From assembly GCA_035556135.1 (NCBI GenBank), contig DATMFO010000005.1, forward strand, positions 124,001 through 188,000: 64,000 bases of DNA, read 5' to 3'. Every line of letters starts with the position of its first letter. Position 1 is the first letter of the stretch. Positions 44,161 through 51,997 of the stretch are shown here, piece after piece. The notes under the pieces were generated by a model. It was not told where the DNA came from. It did no database searches and saw nothing but the letters and a program-made list of their open reading frames with translations. The position numbers and the translations under genes were made by a program. This DNA is from ZC4RG30 sp035556135. GTDB lineage: Bacteria; Pseudomonadota; Gammaproteobacteria; Steroidobacterales; Steroidobacteraceae.

Positions 44161-45248
44161 GCGCGCCGGTGCTCATCATGGCTGGCGGCACGGGTGGCCA
44201 CGTCTTCCCCGCGCTGGCGCTGGCGCGCCTGCTGCGTGCGCGTTCACGCGAAGTGGTGTGGTTGGGCACGCGCCGCGGACTGGAAGCGCGTGTGGTGCCT
44301 GCCGAAGGCTTTCCCGTCGAGTGGCTCAGCGTCGGCGGACTGCGCGGCAAGGGCGTGCTCACCCTGCTGGCCGCGCCATTCAACCTGCTGCGTGCGCTGT
44401 GGCAGGCGCTGGCGGTGATGCGCCGTCATCGTCCCGGCGTGGTGGTGGGCCTGGGCGGATTTGTCACGGGGCCCGGTGGCCTTGCAGCCTGGCTGTGCCG
44501 GCGGCCGCTGGTGATCCACGAACAGAATGCCATTGCCGGTTTCACCAACCGCTGCCTTGCGCCCCTGGCGAGCGAAGTGCTCACTGCATTTCCGGCCGCA
44601 CTGGCCGGGCGTGCGCGTGTGCGTTTGATCGGCAACCCGGTGCGCGAGGACATCGCGCAGCTGCCGGCGCCGGCCGCGCGCTTCGCACACCGCGAGGGGC
44701 CGCTGCGCCTTCTGGTGATGGGCGGCAGCCTGGGTGCGCGCCGCCTCAATGAAGCCGTGCCCGCCGCGTTGGCGGTGCTCGCGCGCGACGCTTCAGTTTC
44801 GATCACCGTGCGCCACCAGTCAGGCGAGAAGCTGCTGGAGGCCGCGCGCGCCGCCTACGCCGCGGCGGGAGTCGCAGGCGAAGTCACACCTTTCATTGCC
44901 GATGTAGCCGAAGCACTCGGCTGGGCTGACCTGGTGGTGTGCCGTGCCGGTGCACTGACGGTGGCAGAACTCGCGGCTGCCGGTGTGGGCGCGGTGCTGG
45001 TGCCCTATCCGCACGCGGTGGATGACCACCAGACCCACAATGCCCGCTATCTCGTTGATGCCGGTGCCGCGCGACTGGTGCCCGATGCCGGGCTGACCGG
45101 TGAATTGCTGGCCACGGAGCTGCGCGCCATGTGCGCCGACGGACGCGCGGGCTTGCTGCAGCGGGCCGAGGCAGCGCGCGCCGTGGCGCTGCCGGATGCC
45201 GCACGGCAGTTGCTGGACGCGTGCCTCGCTGCGGAGCAGCGCGCATGA
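44157..45248 (+). CDS. murG: Lipid II synthase (N-acetylglucosaminyltransferase) MurG
   Basis: Peripheral inner-membrane GT-B enzyme that adds GlcNAc to lipid I. 363 aa: N-terminal IMAGGTGGHVFPALALARLL, VVVGLGGFVTGPGGLAAWL, HEQNAIAGFTNR, second Gly-rich loop VMGGSLGARRLNEAVP, and VVCRAGALTVAELAAAGVGA. Overlaps ftsW and murC by 4 bases each. Confidence 0.96.
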   Translation: MSAPVLIMAGGTGGHVFPALALARLLRARSREVVWLGTRRGLEARVVPAEGFPVEWLSVGGLRGKGVLTLLAAPFNLLRALWQALAVMRRHRPGVVVGLGGFVTGPGGLAAWLCRRPLVIHEQNAIAGFTNRCLAPLASEVLTAFPAALAGRARVRLIGNPVREDIAQLPAPAARFAHREGPLRLLVMGGSLGARRLNEAVPAALAVLARDASVSITVRHQSGEKLLEAARAAYAAAGVAGEVTPFIADVAEALGWADLVVCRAGALTVAELAAAGVGAVLVPYPHAVDDHQTHNARYLVDAGAARLVPDAGLTGELLATELRAMCADGRAGLLQRAEAARAVALPDAARQLLDACLAAEQRA

Positions 45249-46690
45249 GCCAGGCCACTCCCATGCGGCGCCGTTTCTCCGACAGCATGCGCCGGATCAA
45301 CGTGGTGCACTTCGTGGGCATCGGCGGCAGCGGCATGGGCGGCATCGCCGAGGTGCTGCTCAACCAGGGCTACAAGGTGCAGGGTTCGGACATCCGCCCG
45401 AATGCCGTCACGCGTCGGCTGGAGCAGCTGGGCGCGCGCGTGTTCAACGCGCATGAGGCACGCAACATCGTGGGCAGCGACGTGGTGGTGGTGTCCACTG
45501 CCATCGACCGCGCCAATCCCGAGGTGGCCGCCGCGCTGGAAGCGCGCATCCCCGTGGTGCCGCGCGCAGAGATGCTGGGCGAGCTGATGCGCTTCCGTTA
45601 CGCCATCGCAGTGGCGGGCACGCATGGCAAGACCACCACCACCAGCCTGGTCGCCAGCGTGCTGGCCGAGGGCGGCGAGGATCCCACCTTCGTGATCGGC
45701 GGGCGCCTGAAGAGCGCGGGCACCAACGCGCGGCTTGGCGCCGGCCGCTTCCTGGTGGCCGAGGCGGACGAGAGCGACGCCTCCTTCCTGCACCTGCAGC
45801 CGATGATGGCCGTGGTCACCAACATCGACAACGACCACCTGGGCACGCATGGCGGGGATTTCCAGAAGCTGCGCCAGAGCTTCCTGGAGTTCCTGCACAA
45901 CCTGCCCTTCCATGGCCTGGCGGTGCTGTGCGCGGATGACCCCGAGCTGGCCAGGCTGATGCCTGATGTGGGCCGGCCCATCCTGGCCTATGGCCTCGGC
46001 GAGAATGCCGACACGCGCGCGGTGGACATCCGCCGCGATGCGCAGCGCACCAGCTTCAAGGTGCTGCGCAAGGGCCACCCGTCGCTGGATGTGACGCTGA
46101 ACCTGCCGGGCCTGCACAACGTGCTCAACTCGCTGGCCGCGATCTCGGTGGCCACCGACCTGGGTGTGGACGATGCCGCCATCCAGCGCGCGCTGGCCGG
46201 ATTCCAGGGCATCGACCGCCGCCTGCAGGTGGTGGGCGAACTGAAACTGCCCGGCGGCGACGTCACGGTGGTGGATGACTACGGCCACCATCCCACCGAA
46301 ATCGCCGCGACGCTGGAGGCCCTGCGCCAGGCCTACCAGGACCGGCGCATCGTGCTGGTGTTCCAGCCGCACCGCTTCACGCGCACGCGCGACCTGATGG
46401 ATGACTTCGCGCGGGTGCTCACCACGGCCGATACGCTGCTGGTCACGGAGGTCTACGCCGCCGGCGAGCAGCCCATCGAAGGTGCCGATGGCCGCGCCAT
46501 CTGCCGCGCCGTGCGCAGCCGCGGCAAGGTGGAGCCGGTGTTCGTGCCCGGCGTGGAGGAGATTGCCGGGTCCCTGGCCGGAATCGTGCGGCCTGGCGAT
46601 GTCATCGCGATGATGGGCGCCGGCAGCATCAGCGGTGCCGCGCAGGAACTGGCCGGCCAGCTGGCAGCGCTGCACGCGGGGGAGGCATGA
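45245..46690 (+). CDS. murC: UDP-N-acetylmuramate-L-alanine ligase MurC
   Basis: Adds the first stem residue, L-Ala, to UDP-MurNAc. 481 aa: VHFVGIGGSGMGGIAEVL, P-loop AVAGTHGKTTTTSLVAS, ADESDASFLHLQPMMAVVTN, DDYGHHPTEIAATLEALR, and FQPHRFTRTRDLMDDFA. Start at ATG 45245 is fixed by the overlap with murG and by homology; the frame upstream is antisense-like shadow of murG. Confidence 0.96.
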   Translation: MSQATPMRRRFSDSMRRINVVHFVGIGGSGMGGIAEVLLNQGYKVQGSDIRPNAVTRRLEQLGARVFNAHEARNIVGSDVVVVSTAIDRANPEVAAALEARIPVVPRAEMLGELMRFRYAIAVAGTHGKTTTTSLVASVLAEGGEDPTFVIGGRLKSAGTNARLGAGRFLVAEADESDASFLHLQPMMAVVTNIDNDHLGTHGGDFQKLRQSFLEFLHNLPFHGLAVLCADDPELARLMPDVGRPILAYGLGENADTRAVDIRRDAQRTSFKVLRKGHPSLDVTLNLPGLHNVLNSLAAISVATDLGVDDAAIQRALAGFQGIDRRLQVVGELKLPGGDVTVVDDYGHHPTEIAATLEALRQAYQDRRIVLVFQPHRFTRTRDLMDDFARVLTTADTLLVTEVYAAGEQPIEGADGRAICRAVRSRGKVEPVFVPGVEEIAGSLAGIVRPGDVIAMMGAGSISGAAQELAGQLAALHAGEA

Positions 46691-47574
46691 TGCGTTACCA
46701 GCCTCCCGCCGCCTTCCTCTCGCGCATCCGTCTGGATGAGCCACTGGCGCGCCACACTTCATGGCATGTGGGCGGTCCGGCCGACATCTTCTTCGTGCCC
46801 GAAAGCCGCGAGGATCTCGTGGCTTTCCTGCGCCAGTTGCCGCCCGATGTGCCGCTGCTGTGGCTGGGCCTGGGCAGCAACCTGCTGGTGCGCGATGGCG
46901 GCGTGCGTGGCGTGGTGATCTCGACCCGCGAGGCGCTGACCGTGCTGGAGCGTCGCGGTGAGCAGGGCGTGTACGCGGAAGCGGGCGTTCCCTGCGCGAA
47001 GCTGGCCCGTGCCTGTGCGCGCTGGGACCTGGGGCCGGCCGAGTTCTTCACCGGCATCCCCGGCACCGTGGGTGGCGCACTGGCGATGAATGCCGGCGCC
47101 TTTGGTGGCGAGACCTGGCCCTGGGTGGCCAGCGTGGAGACCGTGGACCGCCGCGGCGAGGTGAAAAGCCGTGCCGCCGCCGAATTCCATTTCAGCTATC
47201 GCCACGTCGAGACGCCCGCGGAAGAGTGGTTCCTGGCCGCGCATTTCCAGTTTCCCGAAGGCTCCTCGGAGCAAGCCACGCGCTCGCTGCTGGAACGCCG
47301 GCGCCAGACCCAGCCCATAGGCGAATGGAGCTGCGGCTCGGTGTTCACCAATCCGCCCGGCGACCACGCCGCACGCCTCATCGAAAGCGCCGGGCTCAAG
47401 GGCCTGCGCGTGGGCGGCGCGGTGGTATCGACCAAGCACGCGAATTTCATCGTCAACGAGGGCGCAGCCAGCGCCAGCGACATCGAGACATTGATCGACC
47501 AGGTGCGCTCCGAGGTGCAGAAGCGGCACGGCCGCCAGCTCGTGCCCGAGTGCCGCGTGGTGGGAGAGGCCTGA
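46687..47574 (+). CDS. murB: UDP-N-acetylenolpyruvoylglucosamine reductase MurB
   Basis: FAD enzyme that reduces enolpyruvyl-UDP-GlcNAc to UDP-MurNAc. 295 aa, the shorter (type II-like) form rather than the ~340 aa E. coli form. HTSWHVGGPADIFFVP, GLGSNLLVRDGGVRGVVI and GIPGTVGGALAMNAGAFGGE define the FAD domain; the catalytic Ser is in CGSVFTNP and the catalytic Glu region is LVPECRVVGE. Overlaps murC by 4 bases; its stop overlaps a short downstream reading frame (TGATG). Confidence 0.94.
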   Translation: MMRYQPPAAFLSRIRLDEPLARHTSWHVGGPADIFFVPESREDLVAFLRQLPPDVPLLWLGLGSNLLVRDGGVRGVVISTREALTVLERRGEQGVYAEAGVPCAKLARACARWDLGPAEFFTGIPGTVGGALAMNAGAFGGETWPWVASVETVDRRGEVKSRAAAEFHFSYRHVETPAEEWFLAAHFQFPEGSSEQATRSLLERRRQTQPIGEWSCGSVFTNPPGDHAARLIESAGLKGLRVGGAVVSTKHANFIVNEGAASASDIETLIDQVRSEVQKRHGRQLVPECRVVGEA

Positions 47575-47621
47575 TGGATCACCAGCGTTTCCACATTCCG
47601 TCACGGGAGCCGTCCAAGTGA
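47574..47621 (+). CDS. Putative 15-codon coupling micro-ORF between murB and ddl
   Basis: Encodes MDHQRFHIPSREPSK. The ATG overlaps the murB stop (TGATG) and is preceded by GGGAGAGG (47562-47569), a good ribosome-binding site with 4-7 bases spacing. The stop overlaps the ddl GTG start (GTGA). It therefore bridges the only sizeable gap in the middle of the dcw cluster. Product function, if any, is unlikely; a relay for translational coupling is inferred. Confidence 0.35.
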   Translation: MDHQRFHIPSREPSK

Positions 47622-48595
47622 AGCTTGACCATGATCGCGCGCGCCTCAGGCGCATTACCGATCCGGCCGAGTTCGGCAAGGTCGCCGTGCTGTTCGGCGG
47701 CAGTTCGGCCGAGCGCGAGATCTCGCTGATCTCCGGTCGCGCCGTGCTGGCCGCCCTGCAGCGGCGCGGCATCGACGCCACCGGTGTCGACCCGCGCGAC
47801 GAACCCCTGCATGAGCTGCCCGGCCGCGGATTCCAGCGCGCCTGCATCGTGCTGCACGGCCCTGGCGGCGAGGACGGCAGCACGCAGGGCGCACTGGAGG
47901 TGCTCGGGCTGCCCTACACCGGCAGCGGCGTACTGGGCTCGGCGCTGGCCATGGACAAGCTGCGCACCAAGCGCCTCGCGGCCGCGCTGGGCGTGATGAG
48001 CGCCGAGTCGGTGGTGCTGCGCACCGTGGCCGACTGCCAGGTGGCCCTGGAACGCCTCGGCCTGCCGCTGATCGTGAAGCCCGCCACCCAAGGTTCAAGC
48101 GTGGGCATGAGCAAGGTGACCGCCGCTGCCGACATGGAGCCCGCTTATCGTGCCGCCGCCGCCGTCGATGACGTGGTGTTTGCCGAGAAGTGGCTCACCG
48201 GTTCGGAGTACACCGTGGCGGTGCTGCACCGGCGCGTGCTGCCGGCCATCCGCATCGAAGCGGCCAATGCCTTCTACGACTACGAGGCCAAGTACCACCG
48301 CAACGACACGAAGTACCACTGTCCGGCCGGACTGTCCGCCCAGGCGGAGGCCCACATGGCCAGCCTCGCGCTGGCCGCCTTCGATGCCGTGGGGGCGGAA
48401 GGCTGGGGCCGCGTGGACTTCATGGCCGACCACACCGGACGGCCGCTGCTGCTGGAGATCAACACCGTGCCCGGGATGACCGATCACAGCCTGGTGCCGA
48501 TGGCGGCGCGCGCGGTAGGCATCGATTTCGACGAGCTGTGCTGGCAGGTGCTCGAGACCAGCTTCGTGCGCGAGCCGCGCCGGGAGGTGCGGTGA
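47618..48595 (+). CDS. ddl: D-alanine-D-alanine ligase
   Basis: ATP-grasp enzyme that makes D-Ala-D-Ala for MurF. 325 aa from GTG 47618 (GGGAG 8 bases upstream). VAVLFGGSSAEREISLISG, ALHG-type loop VLHGPGGEDGSTQGALE, PLIVKPATQGSSVGMSKV, DYEAKYHRNDTKYHCPA, and VDFMADHTGRPLLLEINTVP with MTDHSLVPMAARA. Of the DdlB type found in dcw clusters. Overlaps ftsQ by 4 bases (GTGA). Confidence 0.94.
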   Translation: MKLDHDRARLRRITDPAEFGKVAVLFGGSSAEREISLISGRAVLAALQRRGIDATGVDPRDEPLHELPGRGFQRACIVLHGPGGEDGSTQGALEVLGLPYTGSGVLGSALAMDKLRTKRLAAALGVMSAESVVLRTVADCQVALERLGLPLIVKPATQGSSVGMSKVTAAADMEPAYRAAAAVDDVVFAEKWLTGSEYTVAVLHRRVLPAIRIEAANAFYDYEAKYHRNDTKYHCPAGLSAQAEAHMASLALAAFDAVGAEGWGRVDFMADHTGRPLLLEINTVPGMTDHSLVPMAARAVGIDFDELCWQVLETSFVREPRREVR

Positions 48596-49374
48596 TCTTC
48601 AGGCGCAACAAGGCCAGGCCGCGCAACCGGCGCCGCGAAGGGAGCGGCCCGCTGCTGGGCATCCGGCTGCCCTGGCGGCGCATCGCCAGTGCCTGTGGAG
48701 TGCTGCTGCTGGTGGGTGGCGCGCTGTTCCTGCTGCGCCTGTCGCTGGACCAGCCGGTGGAACGCGTGGCCATCTCCGGCCGCTTCCAGCGCGTGCAGGC
48801 ACTGGACGTGGAGCAGGTCGTGCGCGGCGCAGTGGGCAGCGACGGCATGGCCACCGTGGATCTCTCCCGCATCCAGGCCGCCGTGGAAACCATTCCGTGG
48901 GTGGACCGCGCAAGCGTGGCGCGCAGCTGGCCACGCGCCCTCACGGTGCAGGTGGTGGAGCAGGTGCCGGTGGCGCGCTGGGGCGAGCACGGCCTGGTGA
49001 ACCTGCGCGGGGAAGTATTCGTGCATGACTCACGGTTCATTCCGGCCGAGCTGCCTGAGCTGGTGGGCCCGGAAGGAACACAGGCGCAAATGACCGAACG
49101 ATTCCTCGCCGCCGCGCCGCGCCTGGTGGAGACCGGCATGCGCCTGAGGCGCCTGACGCTGGACGAGCGCGGCGCCTGGGAAATCGCGCTCGACAATGGC
49201 GTGACGCTGCGGCTGGGTCGCGAGCGCGTCGATGAGCGCTTCGATCGCTTCCTGCGCGCCGCGGCCCGGGTGGTGGAAGGGCGCGCCGGCGAGATTGCCT
49301 ATGTGGACCTGCGTTATGCCAACGGCTTCGCAGTTGGCTGGCGTGCGGGTGCGGGAGGAGCAAGGCGTGGCTAA
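48592..49374 (+). CDS. ftsQ: Cell division protein FtsQ
   Basis: Bitopic division protein that recruits FtsL/FtsB. 260 aa from GTG 48592: Arg-rich cytoplasmic tail (RRNKARPRNRRREGS), transmembrane helix (about 29-47), POTRA domain (about 54-125; VERVAISGRFQRVQALDVEQ, IPWVDRASVARSWPRALTV), then the FtsQ beta domain ending YVDLRYANGFAVGW. Its last 8 bases overlap the ftsA start. Confidence 0.92.
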   Translation: MIFRRNKARPRNRRREGSGPLLGIRLPWRRIASACGVLLLVGGALFLLRLSLDQPVERVAISGRFQRVQALDVEQVVRGAVGSDGMATVDLSRIQAAVETIPWVDRASVARSWPRALTVQVVEQVPVARWGEHGLVNLRGEVFVHDSRFIPAELPELVGPEGTQAQMTERFLAAAPRLVETGMRLRRLTLDERGAWEIALDNGVTLRLGRERVDERFDRFLRAAARVVEGRAGEIAYVDLRYANGFAVGWRAGAGGARRG

Positions 49375-50605
49375 ACGCGGTGAGAGGCCCCTGATTGTCG
49401 GACTGGACATCGGGACATCCAAGGTTGTCGCCCTGGTGGGCGAGATCGGTGCCGACGGTGGCATCGAGGTGGTCGGGCTGGGATCACATCCCTCGCGCGG
49501 CCTGAAGAAGGGCGTGGTGGTGAACATCGAGTCCACCGTGCAGTCCATCCAGCGCGCGGTGGAAGAGGCCGAGCTGATGGCTGGCTGCGAGATCCACTCG
49601 GTGTACGCCGGCATCGCCGGCAGCCATGTGAGAAGCCTCAACTCGCACGGCATCGTCGGCATCCGCGACCGCGAGGTGAATGACGTCGACGTGCAGAACG
49701 TGATCGACGCGGCCAAGGCGGTGGCCATCCCCGCCGACCAGCGCATCCTGCACGTGCTGCCGCAGGAATACATCATCGATGGCCAGGAGGGCATCCGCGA
49801 TCCCATCGGCATGTCCGGCGTGCGCCTGGAAGCCAAGGTGCACATCGTCACCGGCGCCGACAGTGCCGCCCAGAACATCATCAAGTGCGTGCAGCGCTGC
49901 GGACTCACCGTCGAGGACATCGTGCTCGAGCAGCTGGCCTCCAGCCACGCGGTGCTCACCGACGACGAGAAGGAGCTGGGCGTGTGCATGGTGGACATCG
50001 GCGGCGGCACCACCGACATCGCCGTGTTCAGCCAGGGCGCCATCCAGCACACCGCGGTGATCCCCATCGCCGGCGACCAGGTCACCAACGACATCGCCGT
50101 GTCGATGCGCACCCCCACGCACTACGCCGAGGACATCAAGGTGCGCTACGCCTGCGCGCTCTCGCAGCTGGCCAACAGCGACGAGAGCATCGAGGTGCCC
50201 AGCGTGGGTGATCGCCCGGCGCGGCGCCTGGCCCGCCAGACGCTGGCCGAGGTGGTGGAGCCGCGCTACGAGGAGCTCTTCGGCCTGGTGCGCGATGAAC
50301 TGCGCCGCAGCGGCTTCGAGGAAACCATCGCCGCCGGCGTGGTGCTCACCGGCGGCAGCGCGCGCATGGAAGGGGCCATCGACCTGGCGGAGGAGATCTT
50401 CCACATGCCGGTGCGCCTGGGCCTGCCGCAGCACCAGGTGAAGGGCCTCGCCGACGTGGTGAGCAATCCCATCTATTCCACCGCCGTGGGGCTGCTGCTG
50501 CACGCGCGGGACAACTCGGCCGCACCGGGCAAGACCCGCGTGCTGCCAGTGAACGTGCAGGGCATCTTCGAGCGCATGCAGTCCTGGTTCAAGGGGAATT
50601 TTTGA
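49367..50605 (+). CDS. ftsA: Cell division protein FtsA
   Basis: Actin-like ATPase that tethers FtsZ to the membrane and recruits later division proteins. 412 aa from GTG 49367, with GGGAGGAG 6 bases upstream. Phosphate-1 loop VGLDIGTSKVVALVGE, phosphate-2 MVDIGGGTTDIAVFSQGAI, adenosine motif GVVLTGGSARMEG. The C terminus IFERMQSWFKGNF is the amphipathic membrane-targeting helix. A near copy of the last seven codons lies just downstream. Confidence 0.95.
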   Translation: MAKRGERPLIVGLDIGTSKVVALVGEIGADGGIEVVGLGSHPSRGLKKGVVVNIESTVQSIQRAVEEAELMAGCEIHSVYAGIAGSHVRSLNSHGIVGIRDREVNDVDVQNVIDAAKAVAIPADQRILHVLPQEYIIDGQEGIRDPIGMSGVRLEAKVHIVTGADSAAQNIIKCVQRCGLTVEDIVLEQLASSHAVLTDDEKELGVCMVDIGGGTTDIAVFSQGAIQHTAVIPIAGDQVTNDIAVSMRTPTHYAEDIKVRYACALSQLANSDESIEVPSVGDRPARRLARQTLAEVVEPRYEELFGLVRDELRRSGFEETIAAGVVLTGGSARMEGAIDLAEEIFHMPVRLGLPQHQVKGLADVVSNPIYSTAVGLLLHARDNSAAPGKTRVLPVNVQGIFERMQSWFKGNF

Positions 50606-50652
50606 GGCGGGCCACGTGCGGTCCGCCGGCGTGGTTCAAGGGCAATTTCTGA
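50585..50652 (+). repeat. Direct repeat of the ftsA 3' end with intervening hairpin
   Basis: Copy 1 (50585-50605) is the last six FtsA codons plus stop, encoding WFKGNF; copy 2 (50632-50652) again encodes WFKGNF-stop, in another frame. They match at 19 of 21 bases, and both differences are synonymous third positions (GGG/GGC, TTT/TTC). Between them GGCGGGCC (50606-50613) and GGTCCGCC (50620-50627) form an 8-bp hairpin (one G-U pair) with a 6-base loop. Confidence 0.8.
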
Positions 50653-50704
50653 AGTTTCGGTTCGCGGGTTCGATATTTCGTTTTCAAGTGAGGAGTCATC
50701 AGCC

Positions 50705-51934
50705 ATGTTTGAAGTAATGGATGCGTACAGCCAGAACGCTGTCATCAAGGTCATCGGTGTGGGCGGCGGTGGCGGCAACGCCGTGGCGCACATGGTCACC
50801 TCGGGCATCGAGGGCGTGGAGTTCATGTGCATCAACACCGATGCGCAGGCACTCAAGCACTCCAAGGTGAAGACCGCGCTGCAGATCGGCAGCGACATCA
50901 CCAAGGGCCTGGGCGCGGGCGCCAATCCGGAAGTCGGCCGTGCGGCCGCGCTGGAAGATCGCGAACGCCTGATCGAGCTGATCGACGGCACCGACATGCT
51001 CTTCATCACCGCCGGCATGGGCGGCGGCACCGGCACTGGCGCGGCGCCGGTGGTGGCGCAGCTGGCCAAGGAGCTGGGCATCCTCACGGTGGCCGTGGTC
51101 ACCCGTCCCTTCGACATGGAAGGCGGCAAGCGCCACCGCGCCGCCGACAACGGCATCGGCGAGCTGTCCAAGTACGTGGACTCGCTGATCACCATCCCCA
51201 ACCAGAAGCTGCTGACCGTGCTGGGCGGCTCCACCACGCTGCTGGATGCGTTCAAGTCGGCCAACCAGGTGCTGCAGGGTGCGGTGCAGGGCATTGCCGA
51301 GCTGATCACCCGTCCCGGCCTCATCAACGTGGACTTCGCCGACGTGCGCACGGTGATGAGCGAGACGGGCATGGCGATGATGGGCAGCGGCTCGGGCCGT
51401 GGCGCCGAGCGCGCGCGCACCGCCGCCGAGGCCGCGGTTTCCTCCCCGCTGCTGGAACACGTGGACCTGGCCGATGCACACGGCATCCTGGTCAACGTCA
51501 CCGCCGGCATGGACCTGTCGATCGGCGAGTTCCAGGAAGTGGGCAGCATCGTGAAGCAGTTCGCCTCCGACGACGCCACCGTGGTGGTGGGCACCGTGAT
51601 CGACCCGGAGATGTCCGAGGAGCTGCGCGTGACGGTGGTGGCCACCGGCCTCAATCGTTCCGCGCAGAACCAGGGCCGCAACCGCGAGGGCTTTGCCTCC
51701 GCGTACCGCGAGCCGGTGCGTGAGCCGGCCCCGCAGCGCGAGGTGGCCGGCCGCGCCGCACCGCGTCGCCAGCCTGCGCCGTCTCTCTCGCCGGTGCCCG
51801 CCGCTGACTACACCGGCTTCGACAAGCCGGCCGTGCAGCGCTTCGCGCGTGCCGTGGGTGATGGCATGGGTGCCCCGGCGGTGGACGAGGAACTGCTGGA
51901 CATCCCCGCCTTCCTGCGCCGCCAGGCGGATTGA
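50705..51934 (+). CDS. ftsZ: Cell division protein FtsZ
   Basis: Tubulin-like GTPase that forms the Z ring. 409 aa: IKVIGVGGGGGNAVAHMV, the tubulin signature GGGTGTGAAPVVAQ, synergy-loop region NVDFADVRTVMSETGMAMMG, a variable Arg/Pro-rich linker (about 318-365), and the C-terminal peptide DIPAFLRRQ that binds FtsA and ZapD. The ATG at 50705 follows GTGAGGAG. 99 bases separate it from ftsA. Confidence 0.97.
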   Translation: MFEVMDAYSQNAVIKVIGVGGGGGNAVAHMVTSGIEGVEFMCINTDAQALKHSKVKTALQIGSDITKGLGAGANPEVGRAAALEDRERLIELIDGTDMLFITAGMGGGTGTGAAPVVAQLAKELGILTVAVVTRPFDMEGGKRHRAADNGIGELSKYVDSLITIPNQKLLTVLGGSTTLLDAFKSANQVLQGAVQGIAELITRPGLINVDFADVRTVMSETGMAMMGSGSGRGAERARTAAEAAVSSPLLEHVDLADAHGILVNVTAGMDLSIGEFQEVGSIVKQFASDDATVVVGTVIDPEMSEELRVTVVATGLNRSAQNQGRNREGFASAYREPVREPAPQREVAGRAAPRRQPAPSLSPVPAADYTGFDKPAVQRFARAVGDGMGAPAVDEELLDIPAFLRRQAD

Positions 51935-51951
51935 GGCCAGGCGCCGATATG

Positions 51952-51983
51952 CTACGGTAGCCGTCCCTCACCGGCTACCGTAG
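51952..51983. promoter_or_regulatory. Perfect 12-bp inverted repeat between ftsZ and lpxC
   Basis: CTACGGTAGCCG (51952-51963) and CGGCTACCGTAG (51972-51983) are perfect complements around an 8-base loop, filling half of the 63-base gap. TCATCTT follows, not a proper U-run. It could attenuate read-through from the dcw cluster into lpxC, act as an mRNA processing site, or be an operator; the sequence does not decide. Confidence 0.6.
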
Positions 51984-51997
51984 TCATCTTCGGCACA

